This document shows positions 20,559 to 29,716 of a stretch of 64,000 nucleotides of DNA, piece after piece. Each line of letters opens with the position of its first letter. Position 1 is the first letter of the stretch. The stretch lies in the NCBI GenBank assembly GCA_964030475.1, contig CAXIPT010000001.1, positions 9,563,510-9,627,509 of the forward strand. Direction: 5' to 3'. A model generated the notes under the pieces. It was not told where the DNA came from. It made no database searches and saw only the letters and a program-made list of their open reading frames with translations. The DNA comes from Tethya wilhelma. Lineage: Eukaryota; Porifera; Demospongiae; Tethyida; Tethyidae. The position numbers and the translations under genes are program-made.

Positions 20559-21170
20559 ATGGCTCATGGACTAGGATTAGGGGAAACAAGCAATCCGCAA
20601 GGTCCTATAATAGTTAATGTAGCTTCTTTGTTAAAGCAAATCCAGACTCAGAGTCATCCATCACAGCCTCACCGGACAGTTGAACAGGACACAGCCGGGA
20701 ATGGGGGTTAAGCCGGCACGACTGTCAACTACCGATCAGGTCACAAGTCATCAAAGACCAATAAATTATCACTACAAGGTGAAGATCATAAATCCTACAA
20801 GTTGTGAGACATTTGAACAACTTCACAGGCAAGTTTGATACTATGCTTGCCTTGCATCTCAAACTGATAGAAGCATTTTCTGATCAAGTACCAAACAGTC
20901 AATTTTTCTGTGGGATATTATGAAGGTAGCCAACAGTCAAAGGTCTGGCTTGTGACAACAGAAGATCTCAATAATATGTATGAAAGTTTAAAACAGGAGA
21001 GTATTACACTCTGGTGTGATCAGAAGACGACAGAAAGTGAACGTACAAGTTGGAAACACAAAAAGGAATCAGGAAGTTCGCTACGAGAAGAGAAAGAGGA
21101 GAAATTCGAGCAAGTATACACAGAACTTATTGAAAAACATGGGAAAAGTGAGTATAGTACAAGTAAAAAA
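20559..21170 (+). pseudogene. PB1-like domain gene piece, frameshifted, cut by a MITE
   Basis: ATG at 20559 starts MAHGLGLGETSNPQGP; about 50 codons later the frame shifts. Frame-shifted pieces read NYHYKVKIINPTSCETFEQL, then VGYYEGSQQSKVWLVTTEDL and NNMYESLKQESITLWC. The order of a basic beta strand, a helix, and a final W-L-x-T-x-E-D-L resembles a PB1 (ubiquitin-like) domain, a fold common in multi-copy sponge genes. The gene then continues as a Lys/Glu-rich stretch until it meets the fold-back MITE at 21163. The PB1 assignment is tentative. Confidence 0.45.
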
Positions 21171-21428
21171 AACACATTGGAAATGTAATGATACATAGGA
21201 ATGGCCAAATCGTAAAAAGAAAGCAAACAAGATGGAATGGCTGTTTGAGCGTGTGCAGAATTCTTCCTGTGTGGGCTGCATGTAGTACTCTCTTCCAATG
21301 TTGAGTCCCTCATGTTGCCCATAGGAATAATTCTTTACACACTCTGCCAGCCATTCCATCTAGTTTGCTTTCTTTTTACGATTTGGCCATTCCTATGTAT
21401 CATTACATTTCCAATGTGTTTTTTTTAC
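21163..21428. mobile_element. Fold-back MITE family B, copy 1 (266 bp, 79-bp arms)
   Basis: The arms 21163-21241 and 21350-21428 are inverted repeats with about one mismatch (GTAAAAAAAACACATTGG at the outer end). The loop itself contains a further inverted segment (GCAGAATTCTTCC against GGAATAATTCT). A second copy is at 24083-24329. It is inserted in or just after the PB1-like gene piece and supplies that ORF's stop codon. Confidence 0.9.
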
Positions 21429-22300
21429 GTGTTTGTTCTCATTTTTTCATAATTCTATGAATCACATTTGAGCTTGAGTTTGTGTGTATATATACGGTAG
21501 TTACTGGTACTCTATATTATATATCAGCATGAATATTATAGCTTGTATAATCTACTGTTATGCTATCAGTAAAGTGAAGCATCTCAGCACCGGGCTGGAG
21601 TGTATCTAACAAAATTTACTAGCTTTACTCATCTTCTTATAATGACAACATAATAAGTGTAACATTAAAGTAGTCTATTCACCTCCTAAATATTGAAGAC
21701 TGAAAGATTACAGAGAGCTCAGCACAACCAGAAATCTTCAGGTAAAGCAGGCAGGCAGCAAATATTCAGATTCCAAATAACGCACACTTATATCTGGAAA
21801 TGGGTCATCACTTTGAAATGTTCAAGTAGCTAATGAATAATGCATGAGTGTAGAAATGAATGGCTGCCATATGGAGAAGGCGCTTTTCGCCATGTATCTA
21901 GCCACCTAACGAGAGACACAGAAAAACAATACCAAAAGCACGTGAAGACAAAGATACCAAGTTTATTCGTTCAAGAATCAGCTTCTGAAAGTGAACAGTC
22001 TTTGAGAAAAGTTGAGCCATGATAGAAGAAGAAGAAGAAGATGGAGAAAATTGGAGGTTTGGCATATTTTAGTTTGGTATTTTAGCGATGGTTTTAGGCC
22101 ATGTTTTTGGGCTTGTTGGAAAGAGAATGAGCTAAATAGTAGCTTGAGAAGCCTTTTAAGTGGTAAGCGCTCAGTTTTTGCAGAGTTATTCGAGTGAATA
22201 TTTGTATTGCGCTAATAGACCATCCGTGCCATTCCTATGTACCCAGTACTACCGTACTGGGAATACCCCTACTTCGATTGTGGGCTAGAGCTATAGCTAC
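21429..22300. other. Non-coding, with a dispersed repeat (ATAACGCACAC family)
   Basis: At 21772-21870 CCAAATAACGCACAC... GAATAATGCATGAGTGTAGAAATGAATGG matches 24368-24455 closely. Shorter relatives start at 32313 (TAATGCACAC) and 39184 (ATAACGCACACC). No gene is supported; a GAAGAAGAAGAAG run lies near 22024. Confidence 0.55.
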
Positions 22301-22308
22301 TGATCACC

Positions 22309-22671
22309 ATGACAACTATGATTAACCGCCTGACTGGCCACAGTTCCGTAAATCATCTTCAACGAATGCTACTAAGAAGAAGAAAAACCAAGACTCTTAG
22401 TGATGCTCTCACTGGTGCTGCAAAAGTGATTGTTGAGGCTGTTACCTCAAACAAACCTGGTACTTCTTCTCCTTCTCACTCTACTTCCAGATCTACAGAC
22501 ATGTCTCCAGCAAAAAAAGTTGATCTTAGGATGAAAAATAATGAACAATTGCGCTTCCTGCAGCAACTGTACGATGATGGAATTTTATGTGAAAATGAAT
22601 ACATAGAACAAAAGACTAATATTCTTAGATTTCTCCATAAGTTACTCATTTACAACTTGGTAGTGGTTTAG
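22309..22671 (+). CDS. SHOCT-like C-terminal gene piece, 120 aa
   Basis: The frame contains LSDALTGAAKVIVEAV, a Ser/Thr-rich linker, then LRMKNNEQLRFLQQLYDDGI and LCENEYIEQKTNIL. The last segment matches the SHOCT-type short helical module (EQLxxLxxLYDxGIL-x-x-x-E-x-x-x-K) at about residues 75-110. The first 25 residues look out of frame with the rest of the family (a neighbouring frame reads PQFRKSSSTNATKKKKN), so the 5' part may carry a frameshift. It probably belongs to the same kind of multi-exon sponge gene as the PB1-like piece upstream. Confidence 0.5.
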   Translation: MTTMINRLTGHSSVNHLQRMLLRRRKTKTLSDALTGAAKVIVEAVTSNKPGTSSPSHSTSRSTDMSPAKKVDLRMKNNEQLRFLQQLYDDGILCENEYIEQKTNILRFLHKLLIYNLVVV

Positions 22672-22681
22672 TTATGTATAA

Positions 22682-23045
22682 ACACCAGAATGATGTATCC
22701 ATCCTGAACAGTCCTCAATGGTAACCGAAGTGAAACTTGCAAGAAGTAGTGTTTCCATATCATAATTAATATTCAGTCCTAGTGATTTCATATTTGTTTT
22801 AACTTTTGAGAATAATTCTTCTATTGGGTTTAAGTCGGGAGAATAGGGTGGGAGATAAATTAAGAGTGCACCAACATCCTCGATTGCTTCTGGGACATAA
22901 TGAATTGAGCAGTTATCAAGAATGACGCATGTGGGTTTACACCATTGAATGGCATTAGGTGAGGCAATAAATGAGAATGAACAAAATCATAAAATTTATC
23001 TACATCACTTGTCCCTATGAAGGTTTTAACGTCCATTAACCGATT
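22682..23045 (-). pseudogene. Tc1/IS630-type DDE transposase C-terminal fragment
   Basis: On the minus strand one frame reads [19 protein letters not shown] and [15 protein letters not shown]. After a frameshift it reads [19 protein letters not shown], then [25 protein letters not shown] carries the second catalytic aspartate and PDLNPIEE the third catalytic acidic residue of DDE_3 transposases. The N-terminal half and TIRs were not located. It is a dead fragment lying between the SHOCT-like gene piece and the basic ORF at 23.4 kb. Confidence 0.85.
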
Positions 23046-23376
23046 ATACGCTAAATTCTTTTTAAGTGAATGACGTCATAGCGCGGAATTAAAATTTTAA
23101 ATTTTTAGTAGCTACGCCTTCTTTTTGTTTTTTTCTACAAGTAAAGATCAGGCAAAGCTTTTTATATGATGCAGCTAAGCAACAATCAAGCTAACTATGC
23201 TCCAAGTCTTGTAGCTTAGTGAAGCTTTTGCAGGAAAAAAAAAGCCTAATGTATGGGAGGGTCTAATAATAAGTAGCTGTGCTGGAATTGTCAACTTTCG
23301 AACAGCTCTTTGTGCAGGGTACGGTGTTTTACTTACACTCCCAGTTAGATTAAAGCAATGTACAATTCGTTGACTG

Positions 23377-23973
23377 TTGCACACAGAGCTTTTTGGCAAC
23401 CTCTGCAAGTCTCTGTACCATTCTGATACTGAAGTGGAAAAGGACTGGAGAGACATTCTACACCATGCCTCTCTTAAGCTAGTAAACTTACTGATCAAAC
23501 ATCACTCAAAAACAATCACCAAAGAAAAACAAACCCTCAAAGAAATCCATGCAGATATCAAAGAATTAGCCAAAAACAAACAAGACCCCGATACGAGACA
23601 AAGGCAATGGAACGACACAACAAGAAAAGCAAAAAGAGAAGCTACTCAGCTCAGGGAGACACTAAAGGACTCAAAAGACAACAAACTGACTAACAAGAGA
23701 AGAAGAGAGACATACAAAGACGCAAGCACAAGCAGCAAACACAAAATGAGAAGAACAAAAGAAGAAAGCCAAACCATGTCACATGGGAAATCATCCCACG
23801 ACCTTCTACAATCACTTGGGAACCTACTCATGCAGTTCCAAAAAAACAAAACACCCCCTTGGCAACCAGAAAGAGAGGTACCCTTTGAGAGAAGAGGCAA
23901 CCAACGACACTTCTGCCAAGACAGAGGAAAAGGAAGAGCAAACGGAAGAGACTACCTGAGGAAGAACTATTGA
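23377..23973 (+). CDS. Lys/Arg-rich coiled-coil ORF, 198 aa, unknown
   Basis: Reads HTELFGNLCKSLYHSDTEVE, then a helical Leu-rich stretch SLKLVNLLIKHHSKTITKEK, a long charged coiled coil, the basic patch NKRRRETYKD, a Leu heptad SHDLLQSLGNLLMQFQ and an Arg/Gly-rich tail. Codon style (AAA, ACA, AAC) matches the A-rich ORFs at 19-20.4 kb, which are separated from it by the 20.5-23.3 kb insertions. The organisation suits an ORF1-type nucleic-acid-binding protein. No known domain; the true start may be upstream. Confidence 0.45.
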   Translation: MHTELFGNLCKSLYHSDTEVEKDWRDILHHASLKLVNLLIKHHSKTITKEKQTLKEIHADIKELAKNKQDPDTRQRQWNDTTRKAKREATQLRETLKDSKDNKLTNKRRRETYKDASTSSKHKMRRTKEESQTMSHGKSSHDLLQSLGNLLMQFQKNKTPPWQPEREVPFERRGNQRHFCQDRGKGRANGRDYLRKNY

Positions 23974-24082
23974 ACCTCAAGACAAAGAGGAGAACAAATA
24001 AATTTTTGAACAAGTTAAGTCATTTTAACTCTTCTGAATTTGTTTTGTACAAGTTTTATAATAATGATATTGATTACAATAA

Positions 24083-24329
24083 GTAAAAAAAACATTAGAA
24101 ATGTAATGAGACACAGGAATGGCTAAATCGTAAAAAGAGCACAAACAAGATGAAATGGGTGTTAGAGTGTGTGCAGAATTCTTCCTGTATGGGCTGCATT
24201 TAACAATCTCTTTATTGAGTCTCTCATTTTGCCCACAGGAAGAATTCCTTACACACTCTAACAGCCATTCCATCTTGTTTGTGCTCTTTTTACGATTTAG
24301 CCATTCCTGTTACATTTCTAATGTTTTAT
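24083..24329. mobile_element. Fold-back MITE family B, copy 2 (247 bp)
   Basis: Same outer ends as copy 1 (GTAAAAAAAACATTAGAAAT against ATTTCTAATGTTTTATC) and the same interior landmarks GTGTGCAGAATTCTTCCTGT and TTTTTACGATTTAGCCATTC. Arms of about 85 bases with several mismatches. The loop is about 70 bases. Confidence 0.88.
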
Positions 24330-24359
24330 CACAAAAATAGTTCCAGGCAACTTCAGTGC

Positions 24360-25180
24360 ATTTAATTCCAAATAACGCACACTTTTTTGTGTGGAAAGGG
24401 TCGTCAATTCGAATTTTCTAGAAGCTAATGAATTATGCATGAGTGTAGAAATTAATGGCGGCCNTCTTTAGGCACTGTTTAAGATTGGTTAGATCAGAAT
24501 GGATGATACTATCTGACAGAAGAATGTGTACAGCATACACAAAGAGAGCATATAATGGTCAAAAAAACGGCTGCTTTGAATCCCATAGAGGACAGGAAGG
24601 GAGTAATAAAGTAACCAAGAGCGAAACTCTGATGCTGGATAAGCAAAATAAATTATGATATAGTGTACCAAGGCATGCATACACCTGGTTTTTTGGTATT
24701 AACTTTTAAATGGGTATAATTAACTTGAAGCATGAACCTTAAATGTCAAAATGATTTGGTAATCATATTTAGATCAAAGAGGAGGAACCCCCTGTGATTT
24801 TGTTTGCTATGGTAATTAATTAGATCCACCTACACACGATAATTGAATTTTGGCCTTTTTTGAATCTCCTTCCTCATACAACTACCATTTCTCCTCATTA
24901 TTTTTGTACAAGTTGTATTTAGTAGCATCTAACATGAAATAGAAAGCTTTTTAGCAGAGCTGCTTTCATTTTTTTATATATCTTAATTAACGTTAAGTAC
25001 AATATCTCTATCTACTCACAAACAATAACAGCTATGAAAATCAAACAACCACCAAAACTTAATTCAATTACAGTTAAACAATGAAATAGAAAGCTTTTTT
25101 GAATAAATTATATAAGTACCCTACTATACATCAGTTAAGTTCACCTATTCGGGGATGAGACTTGAATTCCTTTCCAAATT
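24360..25180. other. Non-coding, with repeat copy at 24368 and a contig join at 24464
   Basis: 24368-24455 repeats the sequence at 21772. A single N lies at 24464. The rest is AT-rich with no gene. The short ORFs here do not look like any family. Confidence 0.45.
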
Positions 25181-25189
25181 TTTTCACAA

Positions 25190-26165
25190 GCTTCTCTATC
25201 TCTGTGCCAGACTTCTCTTCTCCTAGATAATTATATAAGCATACATGTAATGTCTGGATCTTTGTATGTAGTTTGCAATGATGGATTCTTTGGGAACAGA
25301 GTCCAGTGCTTCTGGCGCAGTTTGTCGAAGTGATACAATGGAATAGTCACAGTATGCTCTTATTAACCGTTTGCTGTGGGTCCAGACTAGTACTCTTTCG
25401 ATAGCATAAAGTTCGCAATGAAATTTTGGAAGGAATATGGTGGTATGTCCTTTACTCTCTAACATTTTTTTGCAAAGCATTATTCTCATCCCTAGAGTCA
25501 TCATGTTGGCTGAGAATAATCTGCATGTCTGCAAGCTTTAAAGACTTTGTGTTGATTAATTCCTCTTTCTTCCAAAATCATAGCTAAACCCTTTGGTGTT
25601 CCATCTGATAACACAAGCTTTTGGGGTTTGCCAGCCCACACAGTGTCTCTCATAGCTGGTTGCTTTCCTCCAGGCTTCTTGCTTAGTCTATAGCAACTAG
25701 AGCATCAGGAGCAAAAGCAGTGTGACCACACGAATGGTCAAAACGGGGAGGATACTTAGCTTCGGCAACTCGGATTGCAGTTTCCATTTACTCCATGAAC
25801 AAATTGTTATTTCAGTAACCCTCTTTCGCTTTTCCATACTCAAAAATGACTCGTGCAGACTGTGGAATAGAAGAATTGAGCTGTGAAAGGGTGTTGTGCA
25901 TCTCGTCTGACAGTGCTAAATATCCATCTCTCTCAATAAAATCAGACAGCATCAAACCAGCAACACGACTCTTTCGTCTCAGAAGCTGCATGGTTTCATC
26001 CTTCCACATGGTGGGCTGATCATCATTTGCGTTGAATGCGCTTTTGTCATGAAACCAAAAGATAGTGTTTTTTAAAGTTTGAGTCAACAGATTCATTAGG
26101 GAGCAATAGGGCAGCTTCTTCCGATGGTGCATTTGATTCATTGAGGAATCCAAGGGCTGACATTT
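25190..26165 (-). pseudogene. DDE (IS630-like) transposase pseudogene
   Basis: On the minus strand, several frames together follow one protein. They read FHDKSAFNANDDQPTMWKDE, then FIERDGYLALSDEMHNTLSQ, then SIPQSARVIFEYGKAKEGY, then FDHSCGHTAFA near 25730, then FLPKFHCELYAIERV near 25420, and finally AYCDYSIVSLRQ and RHYMYAY. These are the three catalytic neighbourhoods of an IS630/Tc1-related DDE family. The third block is NPIE-W in active relatives and is altered here to YAIERV-x-V-W, with an insertion; the first HDES is HDKS. At least four frameshifts or stops. It sits immediately 5' of the SAMD3-like gene on the other strand. Confidence 0.82.
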
Positions 26166-26267
26166 TCTTTAAAAACTCTTTTCTGTCTAAATAACGTCTG
26201 ATCTCTCATGCCCATTTGAATAGATCCATTTGGTTATCCTTTTTACTTCAAACCCCATCTTGTGCAG

Positions 26268-27006
26268 CCACCTCCAAGGTCGACGTGCCAGCTGATTGGT
26301 TGCGCTTCAAACAACCAACTGTTAGTGAAGTCATTGAAGAGTTCCCATCATTGAAATCAAAGAGAATAGTAAGCCCTATAGTATATTGCTTGTTAATGCT
26401 TTTTGTATTACATACTACATGAAATGTGTACATGCAGTTTCGGACGGAGTTTAAAAGAGTTCTCCAAATGCCTGAAGACCAGACTGTGGCATCTTTCATG
26501 GATGACTGGCCAACATGGCAAAGGAGAATCATTTCCTATACCAAACTCGAAGTCGAAAACAGACCAAAGCTGAAGAGCTTGATTCAATCTTTGAAAGGAA
26601 CTTCAGATACATTTCATGATGGTAAGTGTCCAGCAGCTGTTATGTGGTACATAATGTAGTAATGTTTGTGGTCTTGTACATCACTACATTCATGTATTAT
26701 CTTACTTATGTTCCTCTTTGAATTTACACAGAAATTGTAAGCCTGCAGTTGCTAAAGTGAACTACTTATCCCTAAACAAAGCAGAGCAAGACTGCTTCAT
26801 TTTGCAAAGGTAAGAAATATAATGCAAACAAGATGCATTTTATGATCTTTTTGTTTATTTTGACAGAATTCTGAAGTCTGTATGATGTAGCAGAACAAAT
26901 AGCCAACGAAGTAGAGACCACTGCTCCTATTCTTGTTATTACAGCAACAGAAGATGGGGTGCAGTTTCACGTAGTTGTGGAAGAAGAGCCGAGATTCTCC
27001 ATGTAA
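26268..27006 (+). CDS. SAMD3-like gene, copy A (last four exons)
   Basis: Exons 26268-26368, 26438-26621, 26732-26809 and 26867-27006, all with GT..AG borders. Exon 1 reads VPADWLRFKQPTVSEVIEEF then PSLKSKRI. Exon 2 reads FRTEFKRVLQMPEDQTVASF then DDWPTWQRRIISY. The last exon reads VAEQIANEVETTAPILVITA, then QFHVVVEEEPRFSM*. The order of a W-x-FPxL segment, an EF-x-R-x segment, F-x-x-W-x-W, and a final hydrophobic P-I-L-V-I strand follows the C-terminal half of sterile-alpha-motif-domain-containing-3-like proteins. The third exon appears to need a frame change (stop at LLK* in the expected phase), so the copy may be decaying. 5' exons are missing; the DDE pseudogene lies where they should be. 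Confidence 0.6.
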
Positions 27007-27443
27007 ATTTGAATAACAAGTGTAGAAACACGAAGAACAATTCAAAGAAATAATAAGCTTGTATAATACCAAGCAAGATATCAGCAAATAAAAACTAGTT
27101 GCATTCAAAACCAGTGATTGTTGAACGTATAATGGTAAAGAAACTCTGTGTTGTGCTGTCTATGTTTATAACTGTCCAGGAACTCTATTATCTTGTCTAT
27201 GTTTAATTTTGTTCAATTTAGATAATTTCCTTTTTTCTAAAATTAAAGTCAATTAATTGCAATTTTTCATTACAAAAAAACGCAAAAAAAAAATCGGAAA
27301 TTTATTATGTTCACCTTTACTTGGGAAAGATGACGATACAATTCTACTGGAGATACTGTCTGCCCAGTTTAAAGGTGCGATTAGGCTTAAATTTGAATTT
27401 CAGGATTCATTTCGTTATGTTTGAGTTAAAAATTGGTACCCTT
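27007..27443. other. Non-coding 3' flank
   Basis: AT-rich, no gene seen. Poly(A)-like runs near 27275. Confidence 0.4.
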
Positions 27444-27944
27444 CAGGGGTGGCTCAGGGTAGTTGAGATTGGGGGGGCAATATAGGGCCCGAAGGGCCCC
27501 TTCGTTGCAATGGGCATAGCCCATTGTACTCTAGGGGGGTCTGGGGGCATGCTCCCCCAGAAAAATTTGAAATTCTAGATGCTCTGAGATTGATTCTGGG
27601 GCCATTTGAGACATATTTTACCCTCATTATTATGCTAGTTTTAATTTAACAGACTTTTCATCACGGTAACATTCCTGGCACACGTGATTCTTTTAATTAG
27701 AGAGAAATTTTGTATTTGCAAGTCAACATTGGGTTTTACTGTTTGTGATGTTGAGGCACCATGGGACAACAAACGCTGGTAAGGTACGCTAGTTGTTAGA
27801 GTGCTGCCTATAGCAGTGCAGCGCAGCACTGTAATTATATTTTTAGCCTGGCTTCAGTAAGCAAATGTGGGGGGGCAAGGACCCTCCAACCTTCATTTTG
27901 GGGGGGCAGTTGCCCCCTCTGCCCCCCCTGTTCCACCGCCCCTG
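27444..27944. mobile_element. G-rich TIR element, 501 bp, 5-bp target duplication
   Basis: Left end CAGGGGTGGCTCAGG and right end CCACCGCCCCTG are short inverted repeats. The pentamer CCCTT flanks both sides (27439-27443 and 27945-27949). Both subterminal regions carry runs of G or C (GATTGGGGGGGCA near the left, GGGGGGGCAGTTGCCCCCTC near the right). CAGGGG... termini occur in hAT/CACTA-like non-autonomous elements, but a 5-bp duplication is unusual for hAT (8 bp). The small antisense ORF inside is not supported. Confidence 0.7.
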
Positions 27945-28080
27945 CCCTTGTCCCACCAAGATCAGGATGGAGGGATAAAAAGTTTCATGTAATATTTCAA
28001 AATCAAGAAATTTCTCAGATCAACACTGAAGCTACTGGCAATTATCTTGTAGTGATTGACGACACTGGAACTTCACATTA

Positions 28081-28381
28081 GAAGATGGTGCTGTAGTGGT
28101 TTTTGACAGCAATCTCGCAAGTAACCACCTCAGGCAGTGTGTCAATGATCTAAAGCGAGAGCGATCATTATGTTCATCATTTGGTTCTTTGACAGAAATC
28201 AAAGTAGAGGAGGGTGATGATGTACAGTCAGATGAGGTATGTCATATAATTATCTCTATAATAGTTCAATACGGTATAGTTGCAATTAAATTATTGTGAG
28301 TAACAAAATTTAGCATTTTAGGATCAGAAAGAAAATACCAACCAGAATACACCTGCAAAGAATGATAAGCAAAGTCATCTG

Positions 28382-28423
<42 letters not shown>

Positions 28424-29385
28424 GTGTACATGTGTACGTGCATGTGAGTGTACGTAATGTGATCTGTTACAATTTTATATTGTGTACATGCATTCCACAG
28501 AAAAACACAACCAAAGACAATTTACTAAGTGATATAATGAATCTGAACCTGAAGTGAGTGACTATGAGCAGCTGAATATTAGTAGTAAAAAAAGAAACCT
28601 TGCAATGATGAAGGAACTGGGTTGGGTAAGTTGGATTTTTTCCGTGTTGTTAGAAATGCTTGCACTAAATTCTTTTCTGTATAGTTGTTAAGATGATGAC
28701 GATGCATATGTCATTGACCTGTCATTCTTCCCGCCAATGATGGTAGGCAAGCTCATGACAAAATCAGTTCATTCTCTGGCTGAGGCCTTCGGCATTAAGC
28801 TTGCAAAGCGACAACCATTGAAACAACTAATAACATCTCTCGGTAAAGATGCCTACAAGCTTGGCAAAGTAAAGCTGACAAAGACCTCTGGCATAAGCCG
28901 TGAACATGTTAAGTTTATTTAGAGCATTCATATATGAAATAAAGGAGAAGAAAAAACGGAGTACAATCAATGCCAAAATTAGCTCTTCATCAGACACAGA
29001 AAGCAGTGAAGTTATTCCAATTAAGAGGAGGTGCCTATCGAATGACTATCAAATGTAGCAAATTAATCAGGGAAGATGTGAGAGATATCAAGATAGAGTT
29101 GTTAAGGGCTTTCACACTAACAAAGTCGATGCGAATTCCTCTTGCATTACATCTTCTCTATGATACTTTTCGCTGTTGTATTTGTCAAAGTACACCTATG
29201 AAGCCACCTGCAATTTTTGCTGGGTGTTGTAAGACGTTGCTGGGCTGCCAGAGTTGTGTTGCATGACACCTGGTACAGGGGAGAGGATGGCAACGTACGT
29301 GTCCAAATTGCCAAGCTGTTCGAGTCTATCCACAGACAACAAATTTAAATGGAGGGTTTTCGTAGCAATTGTTTAAGGTGGGGGG
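28081..29385 (+). pseudogene. Multi-exon sponge-type gene with RING-like zinc finger, decayed
   Basis: Visible exons: 28081-28236 (EDGAVVVFDSNLASNHLRQ...), 28322-28384, 28501-28626 (ending KKRNLAMMKELGW), about 28690-28922 (VIDLSFFPPMMVGKLM... LGKDAYKLGKVKL) and about 28940-29385. The last ends in FRCCICQSTPMKPPAIFAGC, CKTLLGCQSCV, a stop, then GWQRTCPNCQAV. The cysteine pattern C-x2-C...C-C...C-x2-C...C-x2-C is RING-like. There is a stop inside the RING and frameshifts in the third and last exons. It is directly upstream of a SAMD3-like gene on the same strand but appears separate from it. RING is inferred from spacing only. Confidence 0.5.
28385..28424. repeat. (GT)n microsatellite at a splice donor
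   Basis: About 18 GT repeats begin exactly where the exon ending SHLH should have its donor, so any GT in the tract could serve. Length variation here would not disturb the exon. Confidence 0.9.
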
Positions 29386-29468
29386 AAGAATCTATGGACA
29401 GTTCTCAGTGTCTCTAGCCATGAGTGTAATCTGTGCATGGATGGTGACCTATGGCATCATTAATACCG

Positions 29469-29675
29469 TATAGCGGGAAATTTTCCTGGGGGAAATTTTT
29501 GCGTTTTCGTCTTGAATAGAAATTTACGGGGAAAATTTTCGTGGATTGCATCTCAACATTACGTGACGACCACATACCTTACAAATTTCGTGGGGGCCCG
29601 GGGAATTTTTGCGGAAAGATGAATACCAAACCACGAATTCGCAAAAATGTTCACCCACGAAAATTTCCCGCTATA
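29469..29675. mobile_element. MITE family C (TATAGCGGG), full copy
   Basis: TATAGCGGGAAATTTTC at 29469 and GAAAATTTCCCGCTATA ending 29675 are perfect 17-bp inverted repeats. The interior repeats the motif in altered forms (GGGGAAATTTTTGCG, GGGGAAAATTTTCG, CACGAATTCGCAAAAATG), so the element is built of short internal reiterations. A truncated reverse-oriented copy is at 59612-59714. Confidence 0.85.
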
Positions 29676-29716
29676 CAGTATAACATTATCATGCTTATTC
29701 TCCACTTGTACATAGG

